Origin: Ostreococcus lucimarinus CCE9901 | Taxonomy: Eukaryota; Chlorophyta; Mamiellophyceae; Mamiellales; Bathycoccaceae | DNA: 64,000 nt | NCBI RefSeq assembly: GCF_000092065.1 | Contig: NC_009375.1 | Span: forward strand, 124,001-188,000 | Reading direction: 5' to 3' | Shown here: positions 28,140-38,901 of the stretch, piece by piece | Layout: each line of letters opens with the position of its first letter | Numbering within the stretch: position 1 is the stretch's first letter | Position numbers and translations under genes: made by a program | Notes under the pieces: model-generated | The model's database searches: none | What the model saw: the letters and a program-made list of their open reading frames with translations, nothing else | Told to the model about the DNA's origin: nothing

Positions 28140-28772
28140 TCACGCGAAGCGCGCGTTGGCGTTCAACGCCAACCCGAGCTTAAAATCTAAATCGTCTCCC
28201 GGATCGACGAGCGCGCCGCGGACGAGCGCGGCGTGGCGTTGACGCATCTCGCCCAGGAGCGCTCGACTCTCGAGCGAGAAATCGTCCGCGGAATCGAAGG
28301 GTTCGTCTGCGAACACCATGTCCTTCAAAACCTCCCGCGGCGACTTGGCGCACCCGAGGCGAGCGTCCGCGAACACGCATCCCCACGGATCGCCGTCGCG
28401 GTCGGCGTCCTTCGCGAGGACGATTTCGAGCGCGTCCGACGCGACGCTCCACGCCGTCTCGTCCGCCTTGACTCGCCGCGCGAGCGCGCCGGATAATCCC
28501 TCGACGACGCCGTGCCACGACGTCCACACCGTCAGCGCGCCGTCGTCGACCGTCACGCGCACGTCCCGCCCGCGCGTGTTCGCGGGCAGTTCGACGGTGA
28601 TCTCCACCGTCGACGTCGTTTGATTCCACAACGCAATCTCCGTCCAGCACCTCGAAGAACCGCGACACGCGGACGACCACGCGCGACGCGCGCGCGCCGA
28701 GTCGGCGTCGCCGTCGGCGCGCGCGACGCATCCGTCGCTGTCGTACCCATCGTCGGCGTCGCCGGCGCCCAT
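28140..28772 (-). CDS. CS-domain (NudC/p23-like) protein
   Basis: The 210-residue protein contains a CS fold (about 35-130): WTEIALWNQTTSTVEITVELP, then GRDVRVTVDDGALTV and WSVASDALEIVLAKD, a sequence of beta strands as in NudC and p23. These domains bind HSP90 or client proteins as co-chaperones. The rest is acidic and helical. The start at 28772 begins MGAGDADDGYDSDG; the upstream in-frame stretch is Arg-rich and non-coding in character. Confidence 0.75.
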   Translation of the reverse strand: MGAGDADDGYDSDGCVARADGDADSARARRAWSSACRGSSRCWTEIALWNQTTSTVEITVELPANTRGRDVRVTVDDGALTVWTSWHGVVEGLSGALARRVKADETAWSVASDALEIVLAKDADRDGDPWGCVFADARLGCAKSPREVLKDMVFADEPFDSADDFSLESRALLGEMRQRHAALVRGALVDPGDDLDFKLGLALNANARFA

Positions 28773-29149
28773 CGTCGCGCGCGTCGCCGTGTGACGCGTT
28801 TTCCGTCGACGTGCGTTTCGCGCTCGAGTAAAATAAAAACGGTCCGTCGCGCGCGCCGCCGTCGGCCTTCGACGCGCGTCGCGTCGCGCGCGCGTCGCGT
28901 CGCGCGCGCGGGGGCGTCGAAAACGAAGCGATCCATCGTTTTCGGCGCGTCGCGTCGCCCGTCGTCGCGCGCGTCGCGTCGCGACGCGCGCGTGCCGGCG
29001 CCGAATCGGCAAAAAAAAACGGTTTAGGTCGCGCGACGGACGGCGCGCGGCGCGCACACCGCGTCGCTTCGCGCGGCGTCGCGCGACGCTCGACGCCTCG
29101 GCGCGCGCGCGAGCGAAGGAACCGGACGACGACGCGCGCGGTCGACGCG
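28773..29149. promoter_or_regulatory. Divergent promoter between the CS-domain and ALKBH8 genes
   Basis: This 377-bp gap is GC-rich with two A-rich patches (28828-28838 and 29012-29020). No repeat or RNA gene is evident. Confidence 0.3.
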
Positions 29150-30958
29150 ATGACGGCGTCCGGCGCGTCGGCCGCGGCGCGCGCGACGCGCGCGGACGTC
29201 GAAACGATCGGCGCCGAGGTCTTTCGAGACGCCGTCGACGACGGTTTGCACGACGCGGTGTGCGCGTGGGTCGCGGAAGAGCTCGAGCGAGGACGGCGAG
29301 GGGAGCTTGAGGGTAAGACGCACGCGCCGGTGCCGCCGAAGTGGGCGCGAAGGGATCAGTCGAGGGAGATGCTGCAGTACGGGACGTACACGCACAGTAA
29401 CCGAGTGGACGCGGAGACGCGCGTAGCGGCGATGCCGGCGATGTTTGAAGACGTGCTGGACGCGCTGGTGGCGAGAGGGGTGATCGGGAAGGATGAAAAG
29501 ATGGATTCGTGCACGGTGAACGTGTACGGGAAGGGACAGTGGATACCGCCGCACATCGATAATCCGACGTTCGCGCGGCCGTTTGTGACGGTTTCGTTGG
29601 CGAGCGCGCAGACGATGACGATGGGGCGAGGGATGCTGTGGCCGAGTGGGGACGAAAAACCGGATCCGGGGGTCGTTTATGAGGGGGAGGAGTTCAGGGT
29701 GGTGCTTCCGGCGAAATCGGCGGTGCGCATGGAGGGAAGGGCGGCGGACGAGTACGAGCACGCGATTCCGCCCGTGAGCGAGGATAGGATTTCGCTCACG
29801 TTTAGACGACGAATGGCGGCGAATACCGAAGGCGACGCGATCGCGGCGCAGATGGCGATGACGGAGCAGTTTCGAGCGATGTATAGGGAAAAGCGCGCGG
29901 TCGGTCGAGACGATTCGTTGAAGGAACCCAAGGAAGTTTCCGAGGAGCAGAGACGACGCGAGAGCATCGCCGCCGAGAGGGCGGCGATCAAGGCGGCGCG
30001 AGAGGAGCGTAAGAAGGCGAAACAGTTGCGCAAGGAAGGTAAGCGGTCGGATGCGCTCGAAATGGAAGAGGCGACGAGGAAGAATCCGTCGCCGTCCGTA
30101 AAAACGAGCGTGTCGAACGCAGGGACGACGGCGACAGAGTTGGTGAAGAAGCCGCCCAAGCGAGCGTGCGCCGTGGTGCCAGAAAATTTCATAGACGCCG
30201 CGGAAAAGGTGACAGCGATGCCCGAAGTCGAGCGCGAGCACGTGCAGAAGGTGTACGATATCGTCGCGCAGCAATGGCACGGCACGAGGTATCGCGCGTG
30301 GACCGGGGTGGAGGCTTTCGTTAGGAAACAGCCGCCCGGTTTGCTCGCCGCGGACGTCGGATGCGGCAACGGTAAGAACATTCCCGAAATCGTCAAGGGC
30401 GGTGGTTTCGCGCTCGGAAGCGACTTTAGCAGAGGCTTGATTGAAATCTGTCGCGATAGCGGATACGAGGTAATGGTGGCCGACGCCGTTATTTTGCCGT
30501 ATCGATCCGACGTGTTCGACTACGCGCTCAACATCGCCGTGTTGCATCACATATCGTCTCCCGAACGTCGCGTGGAGCTCGTAAAGGAAACGATGCGCAT
30601 CGTCAAGGTTGGTGGTGTCGCATTATTCTACGCCTGGGCGCTCGAGCAAGAGCAAGGGGGGGTTTCTGGTCACCAATTTGAAGGCCAAGACGTCTTGGTG
30701 CCGTTTCATAACAAGATCAAAGTCAAGGGCGTCGCGCCCGAGGACGAGCGAGAGCGCCAATCGCGCGTGAGCGGCGCGCCCACGCACGGTGAGGCCGATC
30801 GCGAGAAACGATCGGTTGTGTATCAGCGATATTGTCACGTGTACACCGAGGGTGAGCTTCCAAAGCTGTTTGAAAACCTTCCTTGGTGCGAGGTCACGGC
30901 GGCGTATTACGATCACGGCAACTGGTGCGTCGAGGTTTTGAAGACGTCTCGTCCTTAG
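29150..30958 (+). CDS. ALKBH8: ALKBH8-like fusion: AlkB oxygenase plus TRM9 tRNA methyltransferase
   Basis: The protein modifies wobble uridines in tRNA: the methyltransferase part makes mcm5U and the AlkB part hydroxylates it. The AlkB domain has His135, Asp137 and His204 as iron ligands and the closing RISLTFRRR. A basic helical linker (about 250-310) follows. The C-terminal class I methyltransferase shows YDIVAQQWHGTRYRAW, the SAM motif ADVGCGNGKNIPE near 400 and LHHISSPERRVELVKETMRI. Animal ALKBH8 has an additional N-terminal RRM; none is seen here. The arrangement implies both steps on one chain. Confidence 0.9.
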   Translation: MTASGASAAARATRADVETIGAEVFRDAVDDGLHDAVCAWVAEELERGRRGELEGKTHAPVPPKWARRDQSREMLQYGTYTHSNRVDAETRVAAMPAMFEDVLDALVARGVIGKDEKMDSCTVNVYGKGQWIPPHIDNPTFARPFVTVSLASAQTMTMGRGMLWPSGDEKPDPGVVYEGEEFRVVLPAKSAVRMEGRAADEYEHAIPPVSEDRISLTFRRRMAANTEGDAIAAQMAMTEQFRAMYREKRAVGRDDSLKEPKEVSEEQRRRESIAAERAAIKAAREERKKAKQLRKEGKRSDALEMEEATRKNPSPSVKTSVSNAGTTATELVKKPPKRACAVVPENFIDAAEKVTAMPEVEREHVQKVYDIVAQQWHGTRYRAWTGVEAFVRKQPPGLLAADVGCGNGKNIPEIVKGGGFALGSDFSRGLIEICRDSGYEVMVADAVILPYRSDVFDYALNIAVLHHISSPERRVELVKETMRIVKVGGVALFYAWALEQEQGGVSGHQFEGQDVLVPFHNKIKVKGVAPEDERERQSRVSGAPTHGEADREKRSVVYQRYCHVYTEGELPKLFENLPWCEVTAAYYDHGNWCVEVLKTSRP

Positions 30959-31014
30959 ATGTCGTACGCGTCACCTTACAAAACTACTACTCGTACCGCG
31001 GATTGTCATCGTCA

Positions 31015-31992
31015 TCATCTGTACTCTATTCTCACCGCCTTGCGCGTTTTGTGCACCTCGTGCCTGGCCTGCTTAATTCTCCTTCGCGCGTCCTTGTAAA
31101 TTTCGTTCGCCTCCTTCCACGCCTTTTTCGCCTCGTCGAGCTCGGCTTTGGCGTTCGCGTACCGCGCGTTATTCTCCACCTGCGACAGCCTTCTCGGTCG
31201 CACGACGGAATCATCCATCATCGCCTTCATCGCGTTCCAATTCCCATCGTCGCGCACGTACCGCGCGCTCGCGTCGTCCCCGTCCACCTCCGTCACGACG
31301 GCGTCGAACGCCTCGCGCACCCGCGCCCACTCCTCAAACGTCAACGTCGCCCCCGCGTACTCCAAGTATCCGTTCACGTTCCCGCACGCCATGCGCCACT
31401 TCTCCGGTATCCCATTCACGCCGTCACCGTCACCGTCACCGTCACCGTCACCGCGCGCCTCGGACGTCGTCGCGTCGTCCGCCGCCTCGCGCGTCTCGAA
31501 CGCCTCCGTCGCCTCGATCGCCTCGTGCGCGAATCGCCGCGCGAGCGCCGTCGCCTCCGCCTCGCACTTTCCCACCTCCCTCGCCACCGCTCGCGCCGCC
31601 GCCGACCCATCCTCCGCCTCCAGCGACGCTCGCACGCGTCCCAGTCGCCCGCCGACGCGCGCGCTCCACCGTTCACAAATCTTCGCGACGCACGCCGTCT
31701 CGCCGCGCGTCGCGCGCCGACGCCGAATCGCGCCGACGTAGCACATCGCCGTCATCGCCTCCGCGTCGATCGCGCGTCGGCTTTCGCGCAGGAGCTCGAA
31801 CGCGCGCGTCGCGCGCGGCGTCGCGCGCGCGAACGCGTCGAGCGCGTCGCGGTCGTCGGCGCTCGAGCGCGTCGCGGTCGCGTCGGCGCGCGCGGCGCGG
31901 CGGCGGCGAATCGGCGCCGGTCGACGGCGCGCGACGGCGCGCGCGGGCGCGCTCGAGCGCGCGGGCGAGCGCGCGCGGGCGGCGGCGCGCAT
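31015..31992 (-). CDS. Unknown protein with possible transit peptide and C-terminal coiled coil
   Basis: No family recognised. Residues 1-45 are Arg/Ala-rich with almost no acids, like an organellar targeting leader. The middle is helical and Glu/Ala-rich. A GDGDGDGDGDG run near 180-190 is encoded by a hexanucleotide repeat. The C-terminal 80 residues (SQVENNARYANAKAELDEA and on) are strongly charged and likely coiled coil. The phrase GNWNAMKAMMDDSV might be a helpful search seed. It is divergent from MLH1 with only 74 bp between starts. Confidence 0.6.
   Translation of the reverse strand: MRAAARARSPARSSAPARAVARRRPAPIRRRRAARADATATRSSADDRDALDAFARATPRATRAFELLRESRRAIDAEAMTAMCYVGAIRRRRATRGETACVAKICERWSARVGGRLGRVRASLEAEDGSAAARAVAREVGKCEAEATALARRFAHEAIEATEAFETREAADDATTSEARGDGDGDGDGDGVNGIPEKWRMACGNVNGYLEYAGATLTFEEWARVREAFDAVVTEVDGDDASARYVRDDGNWNAMKAMMDDSVVRPRRLSQVENNARYANAKAELDEAKKAWKEANEIYKDARRRIKQARHEVHKTRKAVRIEYR
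31421..31450. repeat. Hexanucleotide microsatellite (CCGTCA)5
   Basis: Five perfect units inside the unknown gene at 31015-31992, encoding Gly-Asp dipeptides on the minus strand; unit changes would keep the frame. Confidence 0.9.
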
Positions 31993-32066
31993 GCGTCGAC
32001 GCGCGGGCGCGCCCGACGGCGCGCGCGCGGCAGAGCGCGACGCGGTGTGCGGCGAAAGGATTCGTC

Positions 32067-34365
32067 ATGACGCGCGGTGACGGCGCGCGCGACGGCGCGT
32101 CGACGCCGCGCGCCATCGGGCGCCTGCCGAGCGACGTCGTCAATCGCGTCGCCGCGGGAGAGGTGCGTCGAGGGCCGGCGCGCGACGGCGCGCGCGATGA
32201 GAGATTGAATGTTTGAACGTCAGCTCGACGACGGACGACGCGAACGCGCGACTGACGACGCGAGACGACGCGACGACCGAACGCGCGCGCAGGTGATCCA
32301 TCGACCGTCGAACGCGCTGAAAGAGCTGGTGGAGAACTCGTTGGACGCGGGCGCGAAGTCGATCGCGGTGACGACGAGGGAGGGCGGGAATAAACTGTTG
32401 CGAGTGCAAGACGACGGACACGGAGTGCGAATAGAGGACTTGCCGCTGCTGTGCGAGCGACACGCGACGAGTAAGATTGAAAAGTTTGAGGATTTAGCGC
32501 GATGCGAGAGCTTTGGGTTTCGAGGAGAGGCGCTGGCGAGCATGAGCTACGTGGCGCACGTGTCGGCGACGACGATGGCGGCGGGGGCGACGCACGCGAC
32601 TCGAGCGACGTATACGGATGGGAAGATGGATGCGGAGGGGGCGAAACCGATCGCGGGGGTGTTAGGAACTACGATTAGCGTGGAGAACTTGTTTTATAAC
32701 GTCGTGACTCGAAGGAAGGCGTTGAAGAGCGCGTCAGAGGAGTACTCGAAAGTGCTCGAGGTGTTGCAGAGGTACGCGGCGTTGCGAACGGATGTGGCGT
32801 TCACGTGTCGGAAGCACGGTGAGTCGCGAGCGACGTTGCACACTCCCGTGGCGCAATCGCGCGTCGAGCGGTTGCAGGCGATTTACGGTCCCACGGTGGC
32901 GAGAGATTTGAAGAAGCTCGACTTCGACAGCGAGCTGTCCAAGAAAAAGTTTGATTTCAAGCTGCAAGTGGACGGTTTAGTGAGCGGTGGGAATTATCAT
33001 TCAAAGAAGACGACGTTCATTTTGTTCATCAATTCGCGTTTAGTGGAGTGCGCGCCGCTCAAGCGCGCGTGTGAGTCGGTGTACGCGGCGATACTCCCCA
33101 AGGCTGAGAAGCCGTTTGTATTCATGCACCTCCGCCTGCCGTTTGAAGACGTCGACGTCAACGTGCATCCCACGAAACAGGAGGTGCACTTTCTGCACCA
33201 AGAAGCCATTGTGGAGTTGATTCAGTCCAAACTAGAGAAGATTCTTCTCGCGACGAATTCGTCGCGAACATTCACCGTGCAAACACTGCTTCCTGGCGCG
33301 GAGAAACTGGCAAAGAAGGATGACGAAAACGACGCCGAGCGAAGCGGCGACAAGGAAAATAGCGAAAAAGCGGACGAACCGCCGGCGTCGCAGGCGAAGA
33401 CGATGCGGACACAGCGCGAACGCGCGGGTGGTGATCACAAGCTCGTTCGCACGGATGCGAATTTAGCAGCGGGGAGTTTGGACGCGTACTTGCAGCGAGC
33501 GATGAATTCCGAGGGACGCGAACACGAGAAAATAGAAGAGGTTCGACGCGCGGTGAGAGAGCGTCGAGGACAGCGCACGGAACCCGAAGACACGTACGTG
33601 TGCGAGTTGACGTCTATTCGCCAGCTTAACACCGAAATCGCCAATCGCGCGCACAAGGAGCTCGGCGACGTGATTAAAAATCACACACTCGTCGGCGCCG
33701 TGGACGCGCGCAAAGGCGTGTGGTTACTTCAGCACCAAACCAAGCTCTTCATGGTGGACGCCGTAAAGCTCACCGAGGAAATGTTCCATCAAATGGCTTT
33801 GAAGAACTTCGCCAACTTTGGGTACCAATCGCTGCAAGATCCCGCGTCTTTGGCCGAACTCGCGCTGTGCGCGCTGGAGGATAAATTCGTCGACGACGAA
33901 GAGTGGGACGCGAGCGATGGCTCCAAGGAGGAAGTCGCAGAGAAAATCGCAGAGATGCTCGTCGAAAAGGCGGACATGCTCAAGGAGTATCTCGGCGTCG
34001 TCATCGACAAGGAACGGCGTCAGATCACCGGAGTGCCGTCGATGCTTCCCGGGTACGCGCCGGAAATCGGCAAACTTCCCGAGTTCGTCCTCGCCCTCGC
34101 CGAAGACGTCGATTGGACGAGTGAAAAAGAGTGCTTCGAAACCTGCGCTCGAGTCATCGGCGCATTTTTCGCCATGGACTGCTCTTTCCACGATCCGAAA
34201 GCCGAAGAAGGCGACGCCGAGTCCGACGCTCGTCGCGTCGCTCGCCTCTGCGTCTTTCCCGCGATGAAGCGCCGTCTCGCCCCGCCTCGTCGTTTCGCCG
34301 ACGACGGCACCGTCATTCAGATCGCGTGCCTCGAGCAGTTGTACAAAATTTTCGAGCGCTGTTAG
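32067..34365 (+). CDS. MLH1: DNA mismatch repair protein MLH1 (two exons)
   Basis: MutL homologue acting with PMS1 in the nucleus. Exon 1, 32067-32162, encodes the first 32 residues ending GRLPSDVVNRVAAGE; exon 2, 32293-34365, resumes at VIHRPSNALKELVENSLDAG. The join restores the invariant MutL motif. ATPase motifs ENSLDAG, DDGHG and GFRGEAL are present, as is NVHPTKQEV. The C-terminus ends FERC, the conserved MLH1 terminus. Length is 722 residues, normal for the family. A later in-frame ATG inside the intron (32209) would lose the GE part of the ATPase motif and is not the start. Confidence 0.93.
32163..32292 (+). other. Intron of MLH1
   Basis: 130 nt, donor GTGCGTCG, acceptor GCGCAG, branch-like GACTGAC near 32251-32257; phase 0, joining GAG to GTG within the conserved AAGEVI motif. 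Confidence 0.88.
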
Positions 34366-34588
34366 TCGGTCCGCGTCGTCGTCGTCGCCCTCGAACGGCG
34401 TCGGCGTTCCGAATCGTCTCGCGGCGCGTCGCCCGGTCGTAAAGCTTGAAATCGTGAACCAACCAGCCGTTCGATTCAACCGACGCGCGTCGACCGCGCG
34501 CGCCTCGGTCGTCACTCCCGCGCGCGCCACCGGCTCGACGGACGGACCGACGCGACCGACGCGACCGACGCGCGCGTTCGAATCGTGC

Positions 34589-36702
34589 ATGCGCGCCGCG
34601 CGTCTCGTCGCCGCGCGCGTCGCCGCGAGAACGCCGACGTCATCGCGTCGCCTCGCCGCTCGAAAACTCAAAACGACGACCCGCGCGCGCGACGCCGCGA
34701 TCGCCGAGCGAGCGAGCATGACGACGGGCGAACGCTCGAACGCGTCGAAGCTCGCGGCGGTGCGAGAGGCGATGGCGAAGCGAGGGGTGCGAGCGGTCGT
34801 CGTGCCGTCGCAGGATCCGCACTTTAGGCGCGTCGGCGAAGCGAAGGCGAACGAACGAAACGAGGAACGACGACGCGCGCGACGGGAAAGACTGACGAAC
34901 GGGCGAGGGCGTGTTTTTGTGGGGAACGCAGTGAGTACGTGGCGGCGTGCTTCGAGCGACGACGATGGTTGAGCGATTTTACGGGGTCGGCGGGGACGGT
35001 GGTGGTGACGGACGCGGCGGCGTTGTTGTGGACGGATGGACGGTATTTCGTGCAGGCTGAAGACGAGCTGAGCGAGGACTGGACTCTGATGCGAAGTGGG
35101 GTGAAGGATGTGCCGGACGTGAAGAAGTGGTTGTGCGCGGAGGAGGCGGGACTGGCGTTTACCGGAGCCAAGGTGGGCATCGATCCAAACGTGCACTCGG
35201 TGAGCGAGGCGCGAGGTTTGAGAGAAGCGTTGAGCGCGTGCGGGATCGAGTTGATGAGCGTCGAAGAGAACTTGGTAGATTTGGTTTGGAGCGATCGTCC
35301 ACCGTTCCCGAAGACGCCGCTCAGAGTGCACCCGATGGAGTACGCGGGGAAGAGCGTGGCGGAAAAATTGGAAAACCTTCGAGAAAAAATGAAGGAAAAC
35401 GACGCGCAGAAGCTCGTCGTGAGCTCGTTGGATGACGTCATGTGGCTATGCAATGTTCGAGGCGGTGATGCACCGTGTAATCCGGTGACGTTGTCTTACG
35501 TCTTGGTGGGTGAAAACGACGCTTCGTTTTACGTCGACACGGACAAGGCGACGCCTGAAGTCGTGGCGCATCTCGCCGAGGCAAACGTGACGATCAAGCC
35601 GTACGAAGACATGGCCAAAGACGTGTATGCCGCGGCACAGCGCGGTGAGCGACTCTGGATGGACGTCGATAAGGTCTCCATCGCCATGCTCGAACAGGCT
35701 GAAGCCGGAGCCGCCGAAGCGCCCAAGGATGCGAAAAAGGTGAAGACGGAGAGCGCGCCGTCCGCCATCAAGGAGGGCACGTGTCCGGTCCCGATCGCAA
35801 AGGCGGTGAAGAATGAGGCCGAGATGGCCGGTATGGTCGAAGCCCACCTCATGGATGGCGCTGCGATGGCTGAATTCTGGTGCGCGATCGAGCGAGACGT
35901 CGCCGAGGGGCGCGCCATTGACGAGTACGAAGCTGGCGAGAGGGTCTTGGCGTGCCGAGCCAAGCAAAACGGTTTCTTCGAAGAATCGTTCCCGACGATC
36001 GCGGGTGAAGGTCCTCATGGCGCCGTGGTGCACTACCGTGCTTCGAAAAAGAGCGCGAGGGCTATCGGTAAGGACAGCTTATTACTCTGCGACAGCGGCG
36101 GCCAGTACGCGTGTGGCACGACGGATGTCACTCGAACGGTGCACTTCGGAACGCCCACCGCTCATCAAAAGGAGTGCTACACGCGCGTGCTCCAAGGTCA
36201 CATCGCACTCGACCAAATGGTTTTCCCTGTCGGCACGAAAGGTTTCGTTCTCGACGCCTTTGCGCGATCGCACCTGTGGGCCAACGGCTTGGATTACCGT
36301 CACGGCACCGGCCACGGCGTCGGCGCGGCGCTCAACGTGCACGAAGGTCCGCAAGGAATCTCTCCGCGTTTTGGAAACATGACGCCCCTTATGCCAGGAA
36401 TGATCTTGAGCAACGAGCCGGGGTATTACGAAGACGGTGCGTTCGGTATCCGCATCGAGACGCTTCTGCAAGTGAAGGAGGCGAAGACTGCGCACAACTT
36501 CGGAGACACTGGATTTTTATGCTTTGACGTCTTGACGTTGATCCCGATTCAAACGAAACTCATGGACTTGAGCATTATGAGTGAAAAAGAAATCGCGTGG
36601 GTGAACGCGTATCACGAAAAAGTTTGGCAACAAATTTCCCCGCGAGTGTCGGGGGAGACTAAAACGTGGCTCGAACGCGCGTGTGCAAAGATTTCCAAGT
36701 AG
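34589..36702 (+). CDS. Xaa-Pro aminopeptidase P (M24B), two exons
   Basis: A dinuclear-metal peptidase removing an N-terminal residue before proline. Exon 1 is 34589-34827 and exon 2 is 34932-36702, giving 669 residues. The junction forms VVPSQDPHF-SEYVAACFERR, matching the conserved aminopeptidase P sequence. Metal ligands are visible: Asp in LLCDSGGQY, Asp in TTDVTRT, His in HGTGHGVG, Glu in SNEPGYYE and Glu in IRIETLL. The first 43 residues are Arg/Ala/Thr-rich (MRAARLVAARVAARTPTSSR), suggesting mitochondrial or plastid import; a second ATG at 34718 would give a cytosolic form. A Lys/Ala-rich insert lies in the middle. Confidence 0.9.
34828..34931 (+). other. Intron of aminopeptidase P with GC donor
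   Basis: 104 nt. The only junction restoring the conserved SEYVA uses donor AG|GCGCGT and acceptor GCAG, a GC-AG intron. Branch-like GACTGAC lies near 34888-34894. Confidence 0.75.
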
Positions 36703-36883
36703 GCGGCGTAGATTTACGTGTTTTAATTTGATGTTGAATTCGAGGTTGTTTTCGGCGAAAATTTGAATGCGTCTCTCGTTACAACTTTATTTTAGGATCA
36801 CATTCGTTCGTTGAACACAAAAGTATGGTACGACGTATTTTCTCACTGGGACTCTATACCGCTAAGATCAAGAAGCAAAGGCT

Positions 36884-38287
36884 TTAGATGGCCTTGTACT
36901 CAACCTTGGTGATCTTACCCAACATGACGGCGGTGTTACCGTCCAAGAAAGCGATGCGGGAAAGACCTTCGCACTTCTTGAAGGAGTCGACGACGAGCGG
37001 GTGGACCGGCTCGAAGACGCACTCGGCGACTTCGTTGGACTTCAACGACATCGGGGACTCGAGCTTCTTACCGCCGGTTTCCTTGCCAACCTTGAAGTTG
37101 AGCGCGGTCAACTTGCACGCGGAGCGGCCGCATCGGACGAAACCGATGGGGCTGTAGCCCGCCTTGAGTTCACCCGGAATGTCCAAGGTTTGGATTTGCG
37201 CGGTGAACTCCTTGCACGGGGCGAGGGAGGTGTCCTTCTTGTAGATCATCACGTCACCGGTGCGCGGCATGTTGAGCTTGTCGAGACCCTTGATGTTCAT
37301 ACCGACGTTGTCACCCGGCGCGGCGGCTTCGACGCGCTTGTGGTGCATTTCGACGGTGAACACCTTACCACCGCACGGGTTGGAGGAGGTGTGGGTCGGG
37401 AGGAAGACGACGTCTTCACCCGGCTTGACGAGACCTTGCTCGACGCGACCGGCGAGGACATCACCGACACCCTTGATCTTGTAGACACCGGAAATCGGAA
37501 GGCGCATGGCGGCTTCCGTGTTGCGGTCCGGCTTGTCGACCATGTCGTTGAGGACGTTGAGGAGGCAGTCGATGTGGAACTTCTTGCCGCCGCCCATGTA
37601 GTCTTCGACGTCGACGCCGTTCCACCACGGCATCTTCGCGGACTTGGACAACAAGTTGTCGCCGTTCCAGCCAGAGATCGGGAGGACCGGGACGCTCTTC
37701 TCGACGTAATCCTTCTTCCAGCCGACCTTGATCAACATGTTCTTCATTTCGTTGCGAATTTCTTCGTAACGCTCTTGCTTGTAGCCAGCCATGTCGCAAT
37801 CCATCTTGTTGATGCCGCAAATGAGCTGCTTGACGCCGAGCAAGTTGAGAAGACGCGCGTGCTGGCGCGTTTGGCCTTGGACTTCACCAGCCTTGTGGTT
37901 ACCCTTTTGGATGGCGACCGTGAAGTTACCGTCCGCCGGCACCATGAGAAGCGCCACATCGGCTTGCGCCGCGCCGGAAATCATGTTCTTGATGAAATCG
38001 CGGTGACCCGGGGCGTCGATGATGGTGTAGTGCCACTTGTCCGTGAAGAATTCCTTGGTCGTGCAAGAAATCGTCACACCACGCTCACGCTCTTCCTTTT
38101 GGCGATCCATGTAGAACGCGAACGCGAAAGAAGACTTACCGAGCGCATCGGCTTCGGCGCGAAGCTTTTCGAGTTCGCGCTCCGGGATACCCCCGAGCTC
38201 GAATAACAAGCGACCGGTCGTCGTCGACTTACCGGAATCGACGTGACCGCAGATCACGATGGAAAGATGTTCCTTGCCTTCAGACAT
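36884..38287 (-). CDS. EFL: Elongation factor-like GTPase (EFL)
   Basis: A translation factor that replaces EF-1alpha and delivers aminoacyl-tRNA to the ribosome. The 467-residue protein has GHVDSGKST (P-loop, about 12-20), DAPGH (G3), NKMD (G4) and ISGWNGDN. It differs from EF-1alpha by its start MSEGKEHLSIVICGH, the KMPWWNG segment and other EFL-type positions. EFL is known in Ostreococcus and other green algae that lack EF-1alpha. Codon choice is very uniform (for example AAG, GTC, TTC), as expected for a highly expressed gene. It converges with aminopeptidase P across 181 bp of 3' sequence. Confidence 0.92.
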   Translation of the reverse strand: MSEGKEHLSIVICGHVDSGKSTTTGRLLFELGGIPERELEKLRAEADALGKSSFAFAFYMDRQKEERERGVTISCTTKEFFTDKWHYTIIDAPGHRDFIKNMISGAAQADVALLMVPADGNFTVAIQKGNHKAGEVQGQTRQHARLLNLLGVKQLICGINKMDCDMAGYKQERYEEIRNEMKNMLIKVGWKKDYVEKSVPVLPISGWNGDNLLSKSAKMPWWNGVDVEDYMGGGKKFHIDCLLNVLNDMVDKPDRNTEAAMRLPISGVYKIKGVGDVLAGRVEQGLVKPGEDVVFLPTHTSSNPCGGKVFTVEMHHKRVEAAAPGDNVGMNIKGLDKLNMPRTGDVMIYKKDTSLAPCKEFTAQIQTLDIPGELKAGYSPIGFVRCGRSACKLTALNFKVGKETGGKKLESPMSLKSNEVAECVFEPVHPLVVDSFKKCEGLSRIAFLDGNTAVMLGKITKVEYKAI

Positions 38288-38901
38288 TGTGCGTTTATTT
38301 CAACTGTTTCGAGCCACGCGCGCATCGTCAGTCCCCCTTCCTCTCGTCTCGCCTCGTCCCGCGTCCAAACCTCCCGCCATCGCGCCGCCATCGGATCGCG
38401 ATCGTCAACCTCGCCCCCCCCCCTCGCTCGCGACCCTCGCGCGCGTCCCGCGCCGCCCGATCCATCGCGCGCGTATTCCTCCCGATCGTTTCCATCCGCG
38501 ACCGACGCCTCGCGCGTCGCATCGCGGCGTCACCGCGTCCGATCGTCGTCCGCGCGCCGTCCGCGATCGATCGTCGTCCGCGATCGATCGCGCGGCGCCC
38601 GCATCGCCTCGCCCTCGCGTCGTCGCGCGCCCTCGCGCGCGCGCCGCGACGCGCGCGAATATTTCCCACCGCCGCGTCCGTCGATCGCCGTCGCGCGCGC
38701 GTCGTTCGCCGCGCGCGGGCGCACCTTTGACCGTCGAAGAATGGCGCCGCCGCCGTCCTGGGGTCTTCGCGAGGATGCGTCGACGCGTGCGTTTCGTCGA
38801 CGGTTCATGACTCAAGAGTATGTGTCTTCGTATGGGTAAACAGTGTGAGTATCAGCAGAACGCCGCCCAGCCTCGACGGCCCGCGCGGCGGACGCCGCAG
38901 C
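38288..38901. promoter_or_regulatory. Divergent promoter between EFL and the folate-type carrier gene
   Basis: This 614-bp gap is GC-rich. It includes a run of ten C (38414-38423) and a partial duplication around CGATCGTCGTCCGCG (near 38538-38582). A short upstream ORF starting at 38808 ends after ten codons and may be a leader ORF of the carrier. No RNA gene seen. Confidence 0.35.

Noticed and set aside
29024-30550. 508-codon open frame antisense to ALKBH8
   Set aside because: Arg/His-rich composition with no domain; an antisense shadow of a GC-rich gene.
33724-35331. 535-codon open frame antisense to MLH1 and aminopeptidase P
   Set aside because: Spans two well-supported genes in opposite orientation and has no recognisable domain.
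37001-38206. 401-codon open frame antisense to EFL
   Set aside because: Arises from the strongly biased codon usage of EFL; no family features.
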